Numbered from the stretch's first letter, positions 9,482 to 19,208 are shown. The stretch is 64,000 nt of DNA from JADJEI01 sp035328465 (GCA_035328465.1 DAOLIQ010000005.1:13497-77496), one strand, 5' to 3'. The notes: generated by a model not told the origin, from the letters alone. Program-made: numbers and translations.

Positions 9482-10327
9482 ATGGAAAAAGAAAAACCCA
9501 TTGGCGTGTTTGATTCCGGTATTGGCGGATTAACAGTTGTAAAAAGATTAGCTTCAATGCTTCCGGCTGAAAACCTTGTTTACTTTGGCGATACTGCACG
9601 CGTACCTTATGGATCAAAATCTAATTCAACGGTGATTGAATATTCTTTGCAAAATGCGCATTTTCTGATGGAGAAAAATGTTAAAGCGATTGTAGTTGCC
9701 TGTAATACTGCATCATCTGTTGCAATTCAGGAATTAAAAAATCATTTTAAAGTCCCTATCATCGGAATGATTGAACCGGGGGCTAAGTATGCGTTAAGTA
9801 GTTCCGCAACAGGAAGAATCGGTGTAATTGGAACGCGTGCAACAATTAATAATCAAGCTTATTCGCAGGAAATAAAAAAATTTAATCCTGGTGTGAAAGT
9901 ATTTGAAAAAGCCTGCCCCCTTTTTGTTCCGCTTGCAGAAGAAGGATGGATCGAGCACACAGCCACTTATGAAATTGCTGAAGAATATCTGAAAGATCTT
10001 CGCGATTTGAATATTGATACTTTAGTGCTTGGATGCACCCATTACCCAATACTTGCAAATGTAATTCAAAAAATCATTGGTGAAAACGTAAAGTTAATTG
10101 ATTCCGGAATAGCTTCAGCAGAAGTTGTTCGAAGTGAAATTTCCAGAATAGGATTTGAAACCAACTCATTTGGAATAGGGAATATTCAATTCTATGTAAG
10201 CGATATTCCAGCAAAATTTCAGGAGGTGGCGGAATTATTTTTGGGCAGACCAATTAACGATGTGCAGAAAGTTGACCTTGAATATCTTACTGCATTTAAT
10301 CTCCGCAAATTTTCTTTGCCCGAATAA
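9482..10327 (+). CDS. murI: Glutamate racemase MurI
   Basis: Interconverts L- and D-glutamate for peptidoglycan synthesis; cytoplasmic. The 281-residue protein begins MEKEKPIGVFDSGIGGLTVV. D11 and S12 are in the N-terminal signature, and the two catalytic cysteines are C74 (VACNTASS) and C185 (LGCTHYP). An in-frame TTG lies 9 bases upstream, but the ATG at 9482 gives the usual N-terminus for this family. It is the last gene of the queC-queF-glnD-murI run. Downstream it faces the SLC13 gene, and no clear terminator is visible between them. Confidence 0.95.
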   Translation: MEKEKPIGVFDSGIGGLTVVKRLASMLPAENLVYFGDTARVPYGSKSNSTVIEYSLQNAHFLMEKNVKAIVVACNTASSVAIQELKNHFKVPIIGMIEPGAKYALSSSATGRIGVIGTRATINNQAYSQEIKKFNPGVKVFEKACPLFVPLAEEGWIEHTATYEIAEEYLKDLRDLNIDTLVLGCTHYPILANVIQKIIGENVKLIDSGIASAEVVRSEISRIGFETNSFGIGNIQFYVSDIPAKFQEVAELFLGRPINDVQKVDLEYLTAFNLRKFSLPE

Positions 10328-10379
10328 TTTTGGTAGCCGTAAAATTAAAATAATCAATAATCGATTTTAGAAAATTTCA

Positions 10380-12149
10380 TTAATGGAAAGACCATACCTG
10401 CGGAATTATTATTACTGAAATAACCCACATGATCAAATTCAACGGTATTCCAATTTTAAAGTAGTCATTAAATTTATACCCCCCAGGACCGTAAACCATT
10501 AAATTCGTTTGATAACCGATTGGAGTTGAAAAGCTTGCTGAAGCTGCCATGGTTATTGCAATGGCAAAGGGCATAAAATTCAATCCAAGCTGATTTGCAG
10601 TTGCGAACGCAATTGGAAACATAATTATTGCGGCTGCATTGTTAGTTATCATTTCTGTCATAACCATCGTTAAAAGATAAACGCCTGCTAAAACAAAAAT
10701 TGGATTATCGCCGACGATTGAAAGAAATGACCTAGAGATTACATCAGCAGCTCCTGTTAATTCTAATGCTTTGCCAATTCCAAAAGATGCACCAATGACA
10801 ATCAGAACCTGCAGTTCAATACTTCTTCTTGCAGTATTCGCGTTTACGCATTTTGTGATTAACATTGCCCCCACAGCTAGTAATGCAGCAGTGAGAATAT
10901 TAATTACTTCAAAACTTGCAAGTAAAATCATTGATAATAGAATTAACCATGCAATCCATCCTTTTTTATGATCGCGCGGTGAGGAGTCTTCTATTTGCCG
11001 GATCAATAAAAAATCTCTTGTGTTTTTGTACCGGCTGATAAATGAATCGTGCGTTTCAAGCAGCAAGGTATCTGCTATTTTTAATTCTATGTCTCCGATT
11101 TTTTCTTTTAATCTTTCACCATCGCGCGCAACACCAATAACAACAGCATTATAAACAGACCGGAATTCGCCTTCTTTTATTGTTTTACCAATTAATGGAT
11201 TACGACCCGAAACCACTGCTTCAATTAAACATCTGTCCTGTCTTGGTGTATCTAATTTAAATATTTGATCTGTGGATGGAGTTAGCCCCTTGATTTTTTG
11301 AAGGTCAACAACTGATTCGGTAACACCTGTAAATATTAGTCTGTCATTTTCTAGTAAAATTTCATCGGGGGTAGGGGCAACTATTATTTTTCCTTTCCTA
11401 TCAATTTCAATTAAAAATAAACCGGGCAGATGTCTTAATCCAGCAGCTTCAATTGTTGTATTAATTAAGGAACTTGCCGGCTCAACTATCATTTCTATTG
11501 TGTATTCTTTTGGATTTGAAAATGCTTCGATAGCAGATTTCCTACCAGGTAAAAGCCATTTGCCAAAGGCAAGCACATACAAGAAACCGGCTACTGCACA
11601 AGGAATCCCGACCCACGCAATTTCAAAAAAACCAAAACCTTTTCCAGTTTCTGAAGTAAGTAATCCATTTACAACAAGGTTTGTACTCGTTCCGATAATC
11701 GTAATCGTTCCGCCAAGTATTGCCGCATAGCTTAAAGGTATCATCAATTTGGAGGGTGAAATTCCATTTTTCTTTGACCAATCTGAAATTGCCGGAATAA
11801 ATGCAGCGACCAATGGAGTATTATTAAGGAAGCCGCTCAATGCCATAATAGGTGCCATAATCCTTGCCTGAGCTTTTCTAACAGAGTTTGTGCGCCCGAA
11901 TAATTTAATACTGAATAACTCCATTGCACCGGTATCGCGTAATCCTGCAGCAATAATGAACATTACACCAACTGTTAACAGCCCTTCATTAGAAAAACCT
12001 GCCACAGCATCTTTAATTGGGATTACTCCTGCTACAACCAGAAGAGTTAACCCCGCCATCATAACGACCTCTGGCGAAATTTTAGTCAACATTAAAAAGG
12101 CAAGACAGCCGATAGCAACAGTTACAGCAAGGATTGCGGCTAAGGTCAT
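10380..12149 (-). CDS. SLC13-family anion/sodium symporter with RCK_C domains
   Basis: A 589-residue inner-membrane carrier of the DASS/SLC13 type. It has two blocks of hydrophobic segments (about 1-200 and 400-589) separated by a cytoplasmic loop with two tandem TrkA-C (RCK_C) domains, about 215-285 and 300-370. Family motifs include GFLNNTPLVAAFIP and IIGTSTNLVVNGL in the first half, and MITNNAAAIIMFP and STPIGYQTNLMVYGPGGY in the second, the paired SNT-type substrate and sodium sites. The likely substrate is sulfate or a dicarboxylate; the YfbS/SAC1-like architecture with RCK_C domains favours sulfate but does not prove it. The ATG at 12149 has a GGAG Shine-Dalgarno. Confidence 0.9.
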   Translation of the reverse strand: MTLAAILAVTVAIGCLAFLMLTKISPEVVMMAGLTLLVVAGVIPIKDAVAGFSNEGLLTVGVMFIIAAGLRDTGAMELFSIKLFGRTNSVRKAQARIMAPIMALSGFLNNTPLVAAFIPAISDWSKKNGISPSKLMIPLSYAAILGGTITIIGTSTNLVVNGLLTSETGKGFGFFEIAWVGIPCAVAGFLYVLAFGKWLLPGRKSAIEAFSNPKEYTIEMIVEPASSLINTTIEAAGLRHLPGLFLIEIDRKGKIIVAPTPDEILLENDRLIFTGVTESVVDLQKIKGLTPSTDQIFKLDTPRQDRCLIEAVVSGRNPLIGKTIKEGEFRSVYNAVVIGVARDGERLKEKIGDIELKIADTLLLETHDSFISRYKNTRDFLLIRQIEDSSPRDHKKGWIAWLILLSMILLASFEVINILTAALLAVGAMLITKCVNANTARRSIELQVLIVIGASFGIGKALELTGAADVISRSFLSIVGDNPIFVLAGVYLLTMVMTEMITNNAAAIIMFPIAFATANQLGLNFMPFAIAITMAASASFSTPIGYQTNLMVYGPGGYKFNDYFKIGIPLNLIMWVISVIIIPQVWSFH

Positions 12150-12313
12150 TTAATTCTCCAAGTAATTCTTTTGATTAAAATTTCAATTTGCGGCTTTAAG
12201 ATAAAAAAAATATTTATTCAATTAACTTTTAATTCTTCTGAACGTCTTAAGGGTTGTATTCATTTCATCTTAAAACAGGATTTCTTATTTTAACAAACAT
12301 AAAAAATACTTTT

Positions 12314-12329
12314 ATCAATATTTATTGAT
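12314..12329. promoter_or_regulatory. Inverted repeat at the Shine-Dalgarno of the 12339 gene
   Basis: ATCAATA-TT-TATTGAT is a perfect 7-bp inverted repeat that ends directly against the GGAG Shine-Dalgarno (12330-12333) of the small gene starting at 12339. It could be an operator or an mRNA hairpin that affects initiation. In AT-rich DNA a repeat of this size can also arise by chance. Confidence 0.35.
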
Positions 12330-12338
12330 GGAGTTTAT

Positions 12339-12563
12339 ATGTATTCTTTTAGAGATCAGAAAAAGTTTATCGAAGCTCTCAAGAGATTTGAAAGAAACTT
12401 CGATAGAAACGAATTAGAGGATTATAAAATGTTTGTTAAAATGGATAAGGATGAAGAGGATTTTGATACTGTTTCGATGAGCCGGCTAAAAGAAATTCAC
12501 GATAAATATGTTAAGCCGGTTGATACAAGCAAGTATGACTCATTTTTCAAAAAGAAAGATTGA
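12339..12563 (+). CDS. Small hypothetical protein
   Basis: A 74-residue, highly charged, predicted helical cytoplasmic protein (MYSFRDQKKFIEALKRF...). The ATG is preceded by GGAG at a normal distance. Codon and residue use are like the surrounding genes, and the frame is not the shadow of another gene, so it is probably real. There is no signal peptide, cysteine or known motif. I do not recognise the family. It stands alone between the leftward SLC13 gene and the rightward DUF2723 gene; the 208-base gap after it holds nothing recognisable beyond the next promoter. Confidence 0.65.
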   Translation: MYSFRDQKKFIEALKRFERNFDRNELEDYKMFVKMDKDEEDFDTVSMSRLKEIHDKYVKPVDTSKYDSFFKKKD

Positions 12564-12771
12564 ATATTCATTCAAAGGCTTCTAAAAAAATAATTTTGCA
12601 ACGATTTATCATTTCAAATTTATTTCGGAATCTCATAAATGATGCCGAATGGTAATTGCATCAGTGTAGCATTTTTCTCTCTATTTTTCAGAAGTCTCAT
12701 TTAACTAATTTTTGTGTAAGACCTAGATCATAACTATTTTCGCACACGATTTTTCACTTTGAGGTACATTG

Positions 12772-15747
12772 ATGAACTTTAAATTATATCATAGAATAAT
12801 AGCTGCATTCGTATTTTTAATAACAGCAGTTGTTCTTTTCTCAACATTACAGCCATCGGTTTCCTTTTGGGATTGCGGCGAGTTTATAGCCTCAAGCTAT
12901 TACCTGCAGGTGCCCCACCCCCCGGGAACTCCATTCTTTCTTCTTCTTGGAAGAATTTTTGCAATGATTCCCTTTGCAGAAAATATTGGACTAAGAATAA
13001 ACACTATCTCGGTATTAGCAAGTGCGTCATCAATCCTGCTTTTATATTTGATTGCCGTTAAATTGATTCAGAATTATCGCGGCAAACAGCCGGCAAATCT
13101 TTTTGAAGCTTTGGCGATTTATATATCCTCGGCAATTGGTGCTTTATCATTTGCTTTCAGTGATACTTTTTGGTTCAACGGTACTGAAGCGGAAGTTTAT
13201 GCTTTCAGTACTTTTTTATTTGCAGGAGTTACATATTTAATTATACGATGGAATGAACGAGCGGATAATGCGGACAGCGGAAAATATTTAATCATGATTG
13301 CTTACCTGCTTGGTATTTCTACTGGTGTACATTTGATGAGTGTGCTTGCGATGGTGCCTGTTGTGATGGTTATCCTCTTTAGAAAATATCTCGAAGATGA
13401 ATCAATCACAAAACAAACCGGTTATATTTTTATTGCACACATTGTAATAATTCTAATCCTTGCAATTGCATGGTGGTCCGGTCAAAAAGATACAACCCCG
13501 CCCATGCAGGAAGCTTACGAAGCATTCGACAGTAAATTTAAAATGTTCATACTCGGAATTAGTCTTGCTATCTTTTTAATATTCTGGAAGAAGATTTTTA
13601 ATAGAAGCTCTTTTTATCTGCCAATTATTATCGGCAGCCTTGCTTTGTTTTTTGTTTATCCCGGAGTTGTAAAACTACTTCCAGCTATTATGACTTCAAT
13701 TGCTGGAAATGATTTGACAATTGAAATGTTTTTACTTGCTCTTATTTTTATCGGGCTCGGTTACGGAATGTACTATGCAACAAAGAATAATAAACCAACA
13801 ATGCACCTTGTATTTACTTCAATGTTATTTGTAATGCTGGGATTTACAACATTTGCAATGGTAATCATTCGTTCAAATCAAAACCCCCCGATGAATGAGA
13901 ACGAACCAAATGATTTTACAGAATTGGTTTCATATCTTAACCGCGAACAGTACGGCGACTTTCCGATATTCAAAAGAAGATTCTCCAGCGAACCTCATCA
14001 AATGGGAATTTATACAGATTACTCAAGTGATTTTGATTTCTTCTATTCTTTCCAGATGAATCACATGATGACTCGATACTTATTCTGGAATTATGCCGGT
14101 CGTGAAGGATGGAATCAGGATGATGGCGCAAACATTGCCCCATTTAATGATATTGGAAATATATTCGGGAAAATACTTGCTATTAATTTTGCAGGTGATA
14201 TTAAAGATTCACTTTTTGGCATTCCATTGTTAATAGGATTGCTCGGAATTTATTTTCACTTCCGGCGTGATTGGAAAATGGCTTCCATCTTTATGATTAT
14301 GTTTATTATGATGGGATACCTGACTGCGTTTTACCAAAATCAGCAGCAGCCGCAGCCAAGGGAGAGGGATTATTTTTACGTTGGCGCATTCTTCGTCTTT
14401 TCTATATGGATCGCAATTGGAGTGATGGAACTTTTTTATTTTGTCCGGGGAAAAATAAAAAGTGAACAACTAAAAAATGCCGCAGCAATTGCAGTACTTG
14501 CTGTAGCTATTATCTTAATCCCGGTCAAAATGATAATGGCGAATTATCACACACACGATAGGAGCAATAACTGGGTTCCATGGGATTATTCATATAATCT
14601 TCTGCAAAGCTGTGCACCTAATGCTGTTCTTTTTACCAATGGTGACAACGATACATTTCCTCTTTGGTATTTGCAGGATGTTGAGGGGGTTCGCAGGGAT
14701 GTAAGAATTGTAAACCTCAGTTTGTTGAACACTAATTGGTACATCAAACAATTAAAAAACAATGACCCATACAATGTTGGCAAAGTTGAAATGCGACTGA
14801 CAGATGTTCAAATAGATCAAATGAGGCCGATTGAATGGAAACCAAAGGAAGTTACAATCCCGCTGCCCGGAGATTTAACTTCGCATACTTTATCTGGCGA
14901 TTTTCTGAAGCAATTCAGCATCACTGATTCTTCTGTTGCCAGGATGGGGGCTGTTAAATTTACGATGAACAATACTCTTACTTTCGGCGAAATAAAAGCT
15001 ATTCGGGTTCAGGATTTGATGGTGAGAGAAATAATTGAAGCAAATAACTGGCGGCGCCCGATTTACTTTGCTGTAACTTGTTCGGAGGACAGTAAAATAG
15101 GAATTGGTGATTACCTGCGGATGGAAGGAATGGCTTTAAGATTGGTGCCTGAAAAACGTCAGCAGGGCAAGGAGTTTGTTCAGCAGGAGCTACTTGCTGC
15201 TCAACTAATCGAGAATAAAGGCTATAGCAAAGATTTCAAACCTGGATTTAAGTTCAGAGGTATCAACGACCCAAATATTTTCTTTGATGATAACCAAACA
15301 CGTATGATACAAAATTATCGTAACTCTTTCCTGCGTCTTGCAATCAGTTATGTTTATTCTAATCAAAACGATAAAGCACTCGAAACACTTGATCAGATGG
15401 AGCGGCAGGTTCCAAGAAAAGTTCGCGGCATGGATTTCGGATTGAAGTTTGAACTTTCAAATATTTATCTGAATGCAGGCGGTATGAATCAGTATAAAGA
15501 AATTGCTTCTGAACTTGAAAAAGAAGCTTTGCAAAAGCTTGATGATAATGTTCAGGACACTCAAACCTATTACAATCCTTACAGAGTCCTTGTTGAAATT
15601 TATCAGAATTTAAAAGAGTATGGAAAGCTGATTGATGTTTATCAGCGTCTCTCTGCATTGTATCCCGATGATCAAAATCTTAAACAGCAAATTGAGAATT
15701 ATAAAAAATTAGCTGCTGGAAAGATAGACTCTGTTAATCAGAAATAA
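12772..15747 (+). CDS. DUF2723 family integral membrane protein with TPR-like C-terminus
   Basis: A 991-residue inner-membrane protein. The N-terminal part has many transmembrane helices and the DUF2723 signature: WDCGEFI followed by VPHPPGTPFFLLLGR within residues 30-60. This fold is related to protein O-mannosyltransferases (GT-C), in which an acidic residue of the first loop (here in FWDCGEF) is catalytic. Further motifs include FWFNGTEAEVYAFS and QQQPQPRERDYFYVG. After the last helix there is a soluble domain (FTNGDNDTFPLWYLQDVEG) and, from about 850, helical repeats resembling TPRs. In Bacteroidetes these proteins are thought to be lipid-linked glycosyltransferases, but substrates are unproven. 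The ATG at 12772 (GAGGT upstream) is preferred over an adjacent TTG. Confidence 0.88.
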   Translation: MNFKLYHRIIAAFVFLITAVVLFSTLQPSVSFWDCGEFIASSYYLQVPHPPGTPFFLLLGRIFAMIPFAENIGLRINTISVLASASSILLLYLIAVKLIQNYRGKQPANLFEALAIYISSAIGALSFAFSDTFWFNGTEAEVYAFSTFLFAGVTYLIIRWNERADNADSGKYLIMIAYLLGISTGVHLMSVLAMVPVVMVILFRKYLEDESITKQTGYIFIAHIVIILILAIAWWSGQKDTTPPMQEAYEAFDSKFKMFILGISLAIFLIFWKKIFNRSSFYLPIIIGSLALFFVYPGVVKLLPAIMTSIAGNDLTIEMFLLALIFIGLGYGMYYATKNNKPTMHLVFTSMLFVMLGFTTFAMVIIRSNQNPPMNENEPNDFTELVSYLNREQYGDFPIFKRRFSSEPHQMGIYTDYSSDFDFFYSFQMNHMMTRYLFWNYAGREGWNQDDGANIAPFNDIGNIFGKILAINFAGDIKDSLFGIPLLIGLLGIYFHFRRDWKMASIFMIMFIMMGYLTAFYQNQQQPQPRERDYFYVGAFFVFSIWIAIGVMELFYFVRGKIKSEQLKNAAAIAVLAVAIILIPVKMIMANYHTHDRSNNWVPWDYSYNLLQSCAPNAVLFTNGDNDTFPLWYLQDVEGVRRDVRIVNLSLLNTNWYIKQLKNNDPYNVGKVEMRLTDVQIDQMRPIEWKPKEVTIPLPGDLTSHTLSGDFLKQFSITDSSVARMGAVKFTMNNTLTFGEIKAIRVQDLMVREIIEANNWRRPIYFAVTCSEDSKIGIGDYLRMEGMALRLVPEKRQQGKEFVQQELLAAQLIENKGYSKDFKPGFKFRGINDPNIFFDDNQTRMIQNYRNSFLRLAISYVYSNQNDKALETLDQMERQVPRKVRGMDFGLKFELSNIYLNAGGMNQYKEIASELEKEALQKLDDNVQDTQTYYNPYRVLVEIYQNLKEYGKLIDVYQRLSALYPDDQNLKQQIENYKKLAAGKIDSVNQK

Positions 15748-15766
15748 TTTTCATTAAAATTTTAAT

Positions 15767-15813
15767 GACTGTCTTTCTCTCATTTATCAATATTGAAAGG
15801 CAGTCTTTTTTTT
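15767..15813 (+). terminator. Rho-independent terminator after the DUF2723 gene
   Basis: GACTGTCTTTC pairs with GAAAGGCAGTC (one T-G wobble) around an AT-rich loop and is followed by eight or more T residues, about 20 bases after the stop of the DUF2723 gene. It ends just before the heptosyltransferase-like gene at 15830, so the two genes probably have separate transcripts or partial read-through. Confidence 0.85.
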
Positions 15814-15829
15814 ATCAACAATATTTTTT

Positions 15830-16891
15830 ATGAAGATTTTAGTAATTGCTCTTTCAGGAATCGGTGATGCGTTGATGTTTACTCCCACCTTGAAGCTGCT
15901 TAAAAAATCTTCACCTGATTCAACAGTTGATACACTGGTTATGTTTAATGCAACTAAAGAGATTTTCGAGAAAGACCCACGCATCAATAGAGTAATTTAT
16001 TTTGATTTTTTAAAGGAAAATATTTTTACTTCTGCAAAGTTTGTATTGGACTTGAGGAAAAAATATGATGCTGTTGTCAATGTCTATCCTTCCAACCGCA
16101 AAGAATATAATCTGATCAGCTTTTTAATTGGTGCAAAGAAAAGGGCTGCGGTTGAGTATCTCCGTCAGAATAAAAGGAATCTCGGCTGGTTGAATAATAT
16201 TACAGTTCAAGAAGATGATTCTGTTCATAATGTTCAAACAAATATTAAGCTTATCGAAAAGCTTCTTAACAAAAAATTTGATGATGAACCCCCAATGGAA
16301 ATTTGTATATCAAATGAAGACGAAGAGTTTGCTGAAAAATTTTTAAATGAATTAAATATTAATGAATCTGACTTAGTAATTGGATTTCATCCCGGCTGTG
16401 CAACATTAAAAAATCATATCAAACGAAGATGGGAAGCAGAAAAGTTTGCTGAACTCGCAAAGAAATTAATAAATGATAAACACGCTAAAATATTTTTGTT
16501 CGGCGGACCGGAAGAAGAAGAATTGAAAACATTAATCAATTCAAAGATCGATTCGGAAAATTCATTCGTAATTAAAACAGGTATATTTCTTCAAAGCATT
16601 GCAGTAATGAAACGGTGTAATTTATTTATCACCAATGATTCAGCATTGATGCACGCTGCATCAGCGTTAAATTTAAAAGTCGTTGCAATTATCGGACCCA
16701 CAAACCTAAACTATATTCATCCGTGGAAAACAGAATACAGAATAGCATCGCTCAATCTTGAATGTTCGCCGTGTTTTTTTTATTCACCCAAAGCTCTTAG
16801 CTGTTCGAGGACTGATGTTCAATTCAAATGTATTAAAGAGCTTGGGGTGGATTTAGTTTATGCAAAAGCAGAAGAATTATTGTTACAATAA
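15830..16891 (+). CDS. Glycosyltransferase family 9 (heptosyltransferase-like)
   Basis: A 353-residue cytoplasmic, membrane-associated GT-B enzyme of the ADP-heptose:LPS heptosyltransferase family. The N-terminal domain begins MKILVIALSGIGDALMFTP, the acceptor-side glycine-rich loop. The C-terminal nucleotide-sugar domain has GFHPGC, IFLFGGPEE and the family hallmark TNDSALMHAASALNLKVVAIIGPT. A C-terminal group of cysteines (LECSPCF, SCSR, FKCI) matches the pattern seen in many Bacteroidetes members. It probably adds a sugar to LPS core or a related glycan. Its stop lies 2 bases from the stop of the convergent LOG gene. Confidence 0.88.
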   Translation: MKILVIALSGIGDALMFTPTLKLLKKSSPDSTVDTLVMFNATKEIFEKDPRINRVIYFDFLKENIFTSAKFVLDLRKKYDAVVNVYPSNRKEYNLISFLIGAKKRAAVEYLRQNKRNLGWLNNITVQEDDSVHNVQTNIKLIEKLLNKKFDDEPPMEICISNEDEEFAEKFLNELNINESDLVIGFHPGCATLKNHIKRRWEAEKFAELAKKLINDKHAKIFLFGGPEEEELKTLINSKIDSENSFVIKTGIFLQSIAVMKRCNLFITNDSALMHAASALNLKVVAIIGPTNLNYIHPWKTEYRIASLNLECSPCFFYSPKALSCSRTDVQFKCIKELGVDLVYAKAEELLLQ

Positions 16892-16893
16892 TA

Positions 16894-17427
16894 TTATTTT
16901 CCATTTAACTCATTAGAAAGAAACTCTACAATTTCTTCAACTGTGTCAAATGGTTTTATCAATCCTGTCTTGCGTTTTTCTTTTAACATTTGCTTGTCCA
17001 TTGCTGAAGTAATTTCGCTCCACACATTTGAATGGCAGGCCGTGGGTTTTATGGGGGATAAATCTTTATTCATAAATTCCCAAACAGCGGCAAGCTCAAG
17101 CAGTGTTCCTGTTCCTCCCTGAAGGATAACATAAGCATCGCCCGCAGTCATTAGTTTTTCAATTCGCTCAAAGAGAGTATCGCATTCAATTTTTTTTGTA
17201 AGGTATTTGCTGGGCGTGGAATTCCAAAAATCAACCATAATCCCGATTGCCTCGCCGTTATTTTCGTAAGCACCTTTTGAAACTGCATTCATAATCCCCT
17301 GGTAACCGCCGGTGCAGACATTAAAACCTTTTTGTGCGAGCAAGCTTCCGAGCCTGTAAGCTGTTTCAAATTGTTCCTCCCCCTCAATCGGAAGCGAACT
17401 TCCAAACACTGTAATTGTTTTTTTCAT
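16894..17427 (-). CDS. LOG-family (Rossmann-fold) protein
   Basis: A 177-residue cytoplasmic protein related to LOG/TIGR00730-type proteins (phosphoribohydrolase, formerly called lysine decarboxylase-like). It shows the N-terminal VFGSSLP strand-loop, TGGYQGIMNAVSKGA, and in place of the canonical PGGxGTxxE the variant QGGTGTLLELAAVWEF. The glutamate needed for the family active site is retained, while the proline is replaced. Members release free bases from cytokinin-type nucleotides or other nucleotides, but this divergent subgroup has no assigned substrate. The 268-base upstream gap (17428-17695) contains only a weak inverted repeat (AAGGATTT/AAATCCTT, near 17650-17683) and a short unsupported frame. 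Confidence 0.78.
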   Translation of the reverse strand: MKKTITVFGSSLPIEGEEQFETAYRLGSLLAQKGFNVCTGGYQGIMNAVSKGAYENNGEAIGIMVDFWNSTPSKYLTKKIECDTLFERIEKLMTAGDAYVILQGGTGTLLELAAVWEFMNKDLSPIKPTACHSNVWSEITSAMDKQMLKEKRKTGLIKPFDTVEEIVEFLSNELNGK

Positions 17428-17695
17428 CTATTTTCCATAAAAAACTTTGTAAAGATAATAAAATGAATTCTTTTACTTGAACTCAATTTTGGAAACAATG
17501 AAGTTGCAAAACTTTTAAGTTGAAAACATGAAGAAGGTAACTTCAAAAAAACATTTGACTTTAGCAGTCTTTCATATGAAGTTTATATTTATAAATTTAT
17601 CCCGATGAAGGATGGAAAAATTTTGTTTAATGAATCTAAGGGAGGTAAAAGGATTTCGAAAATTATTTCTTCAAAAATCCTTCCCAGTCAAAAAA

Positions 17696-19207
17696 TTAAT
17701 TTTGTGCAACTTCTTTTAGTGCTTCTACAAGTTCATTTTTAGTGAAAGGCTTAATAAGATATTTATCGGCGCCGGCTTCCATAAATTTAGAAATTCTTTC
17801 ATCCATAAATTCACTTGAGATAATAATCACGGGTCGCCTCATCGGATCATAGGTTTTGATATCTTTACAAATAATAATTCCCTGCTGCCAGAAGTTTTTG
17901 TTCACATCAAAAATCACAACCCCGAAGTTAGTTTCCTTCAGGGAATCTATTTTAAAGTTACGGAGATCGTGCGTGACGATCAGATATTCTTTTTTAAGAA
18001 AAGCTTTTATTAAATCGGATATTTCACCGGTTTCATCAAGGATTAAAATACCTGATTGATTAAAAGCTAAATCCGCAGCGATGACAGGTTTTTTCATACT
18101 GGAAGAAAGAGGCAATGTAAAAGTGAAAGTTGTGCCTACACCTTTAATACTATCAACCAAAAGAGAACCGCCGAGCTTCTCAATATATTTTTTCGCTAAA
18201 GCTAATCCCAGTCCATTTCCTTCATAATTTCTGCCAATGTTCAGATCTTCCTGAGAAAATGGCTGGAAGATATGGTCTAGGTATTCAGTTGAAATGCCAA
18301 TACCGGTATCTCTGATTTTACAAATTGCAAGGTCGCGTTCTTCAAGAACATTTGTTTCAATTTGAACGAAGCCTCTGTTTGTAAACTTCACTGCGTTAGC
18401 CAGGATATTATTTATTGCATTCTCAAGGCAGTGGGTATCAACCTCAACAAGAATAGGCTTTGCGGGAAAATCACTTTTGATGTCTATATTTTTTTCGGAA
18501 GCTTGCTTTTTGATTAAGTTGATAGAATTTTGAAGAGTGGAAATTAAATCAAGCACTTCAACATGGAGGGTGTAGCTGCCCGCTTCAATTTGAGCAAATT
18601 CAAGCATGTGAGTTATGCTTTTATTAAGACGATCGCTGCCGCTGTAAAGATTATCGAGATATATTTTATCTTCGACACTCATTTTATCACGCATGTTTTC
18701 ACGAATAATTGAAGTATAACCCAGAATAATATTTAGTGGGGTTCTCAATTCATGTGAAAGAACATTTAAGAAAGTATTTTTCAATCGCTCGGCTTCTTTG
18801 CCTGCATCTCTGGCTTTTTTAACTTCTTCTTCAGCAAGAATTCTTTCGGTTTGGTCCTCGTGAAAAAGTACAGCAAATTTTTCACCGGATAATTGCGATC
18901 CAAAAATTCCCGTGCGTAAGAGAGGAACAGCCTCTTCTTTATTCTTCAAAAGAGAATCTGAAAAATTATCGCAGCTTCCGAATTTATTTTCATTCAAAGA
19001 TTTTTTTATAATTAAGTCAAAACCATTCTGTTTAATTTCCGGGTCATCGAATATGGTGTACTCTTTCAATTCTTCAATAGAATATCCCCACTGTAGCGAG
19101 AAGGCTTCGTTGATATATATAATTTTGCCTTGTTCATTTACAACTTCGATTGGAAATCTAAGCTGATCATAAAGTTGTTGGAAATATATTAATTCATTTT
19201 CAAGCAT
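17696..19207 (-). CDS. Hybrid sensor histidine kinase (PAS-HisKA-HATPase-REC)
   Basis: A 503-residue soluble hybrid kinase. A PAS domain (about 8-120, FPIEVVNEQGKIIYINEAF) is followed by a coiled linker and HisKA with phosphoacceptor H152 in FLNVLSHELRTPLNIILGY. The HATPase shows ENAINNILANAVKFTN, IRDTGIGIS and GNGLGLALAKKY. The C-terminal receiver has an acidic pair (LDET), D434 (IFDVN) and K486 (LIKPF), so it looks phosphorylatable. No membrane segment is seen, so the signal is cytoplasmic. It starts one base after the stop of the kinase gene upstream (TAA-T-ATG), which implies translational coupling. There is no DNA-binding output in the window. Confidence 0.92.
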   Translation of the reverse strand: MLENELIYFQQLYDQLRFPIEVVNEQGKIIYINEAFSLQWGYSIEELKEYTIFDDPEIKQNGFDLIIKKSLNENKFGSCDNFSDSLLKNKEEAVPLLRTGIFGSQLSGEKFAVLFHEDQTERILAEEEVKKARDAGKEAERLKNTFLNVLSHELRTPLNIILGYTSIIRENMRDKMSVEDKIYLDNLYSGSDRLNKSITHMLEFAQIEAGSYTLHVEVLDLISTLQNSINLIKKQASEKNIDIKSDFPAKPILVEVDTHCLENAINNILANAVKFTNRGFVQIETNVLEERDLAICKIRDTGIGISTEYLDHIFQPFSQEDLNIGRNYEGNGLGLALAKKYIEKLGGSLLVDSIKGVGTTFTFTLPLSSSMKKPVIAADLAFNQSGILILDETGEISDLIKAFLKKEYLIVTHDLRNFKIDSLKETNFGVVIFDVNKNFWQQGIIICKDIKTYDPMRRPVIIISSEFMDERISKFMEAGADKYLIKPFTKNELVEALKEVAQN

Positions 19208-19208
19208 A

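Noticed and set aside
17605..17742. 45-residue plus-strand frame starting MKDGKILFNESKGGKRISK
   Set aside because: No usable Shine-Dalgarno precedes its ATG, and it runs into the antisense end of the hybrid kinase gene. Likely a chance frame.
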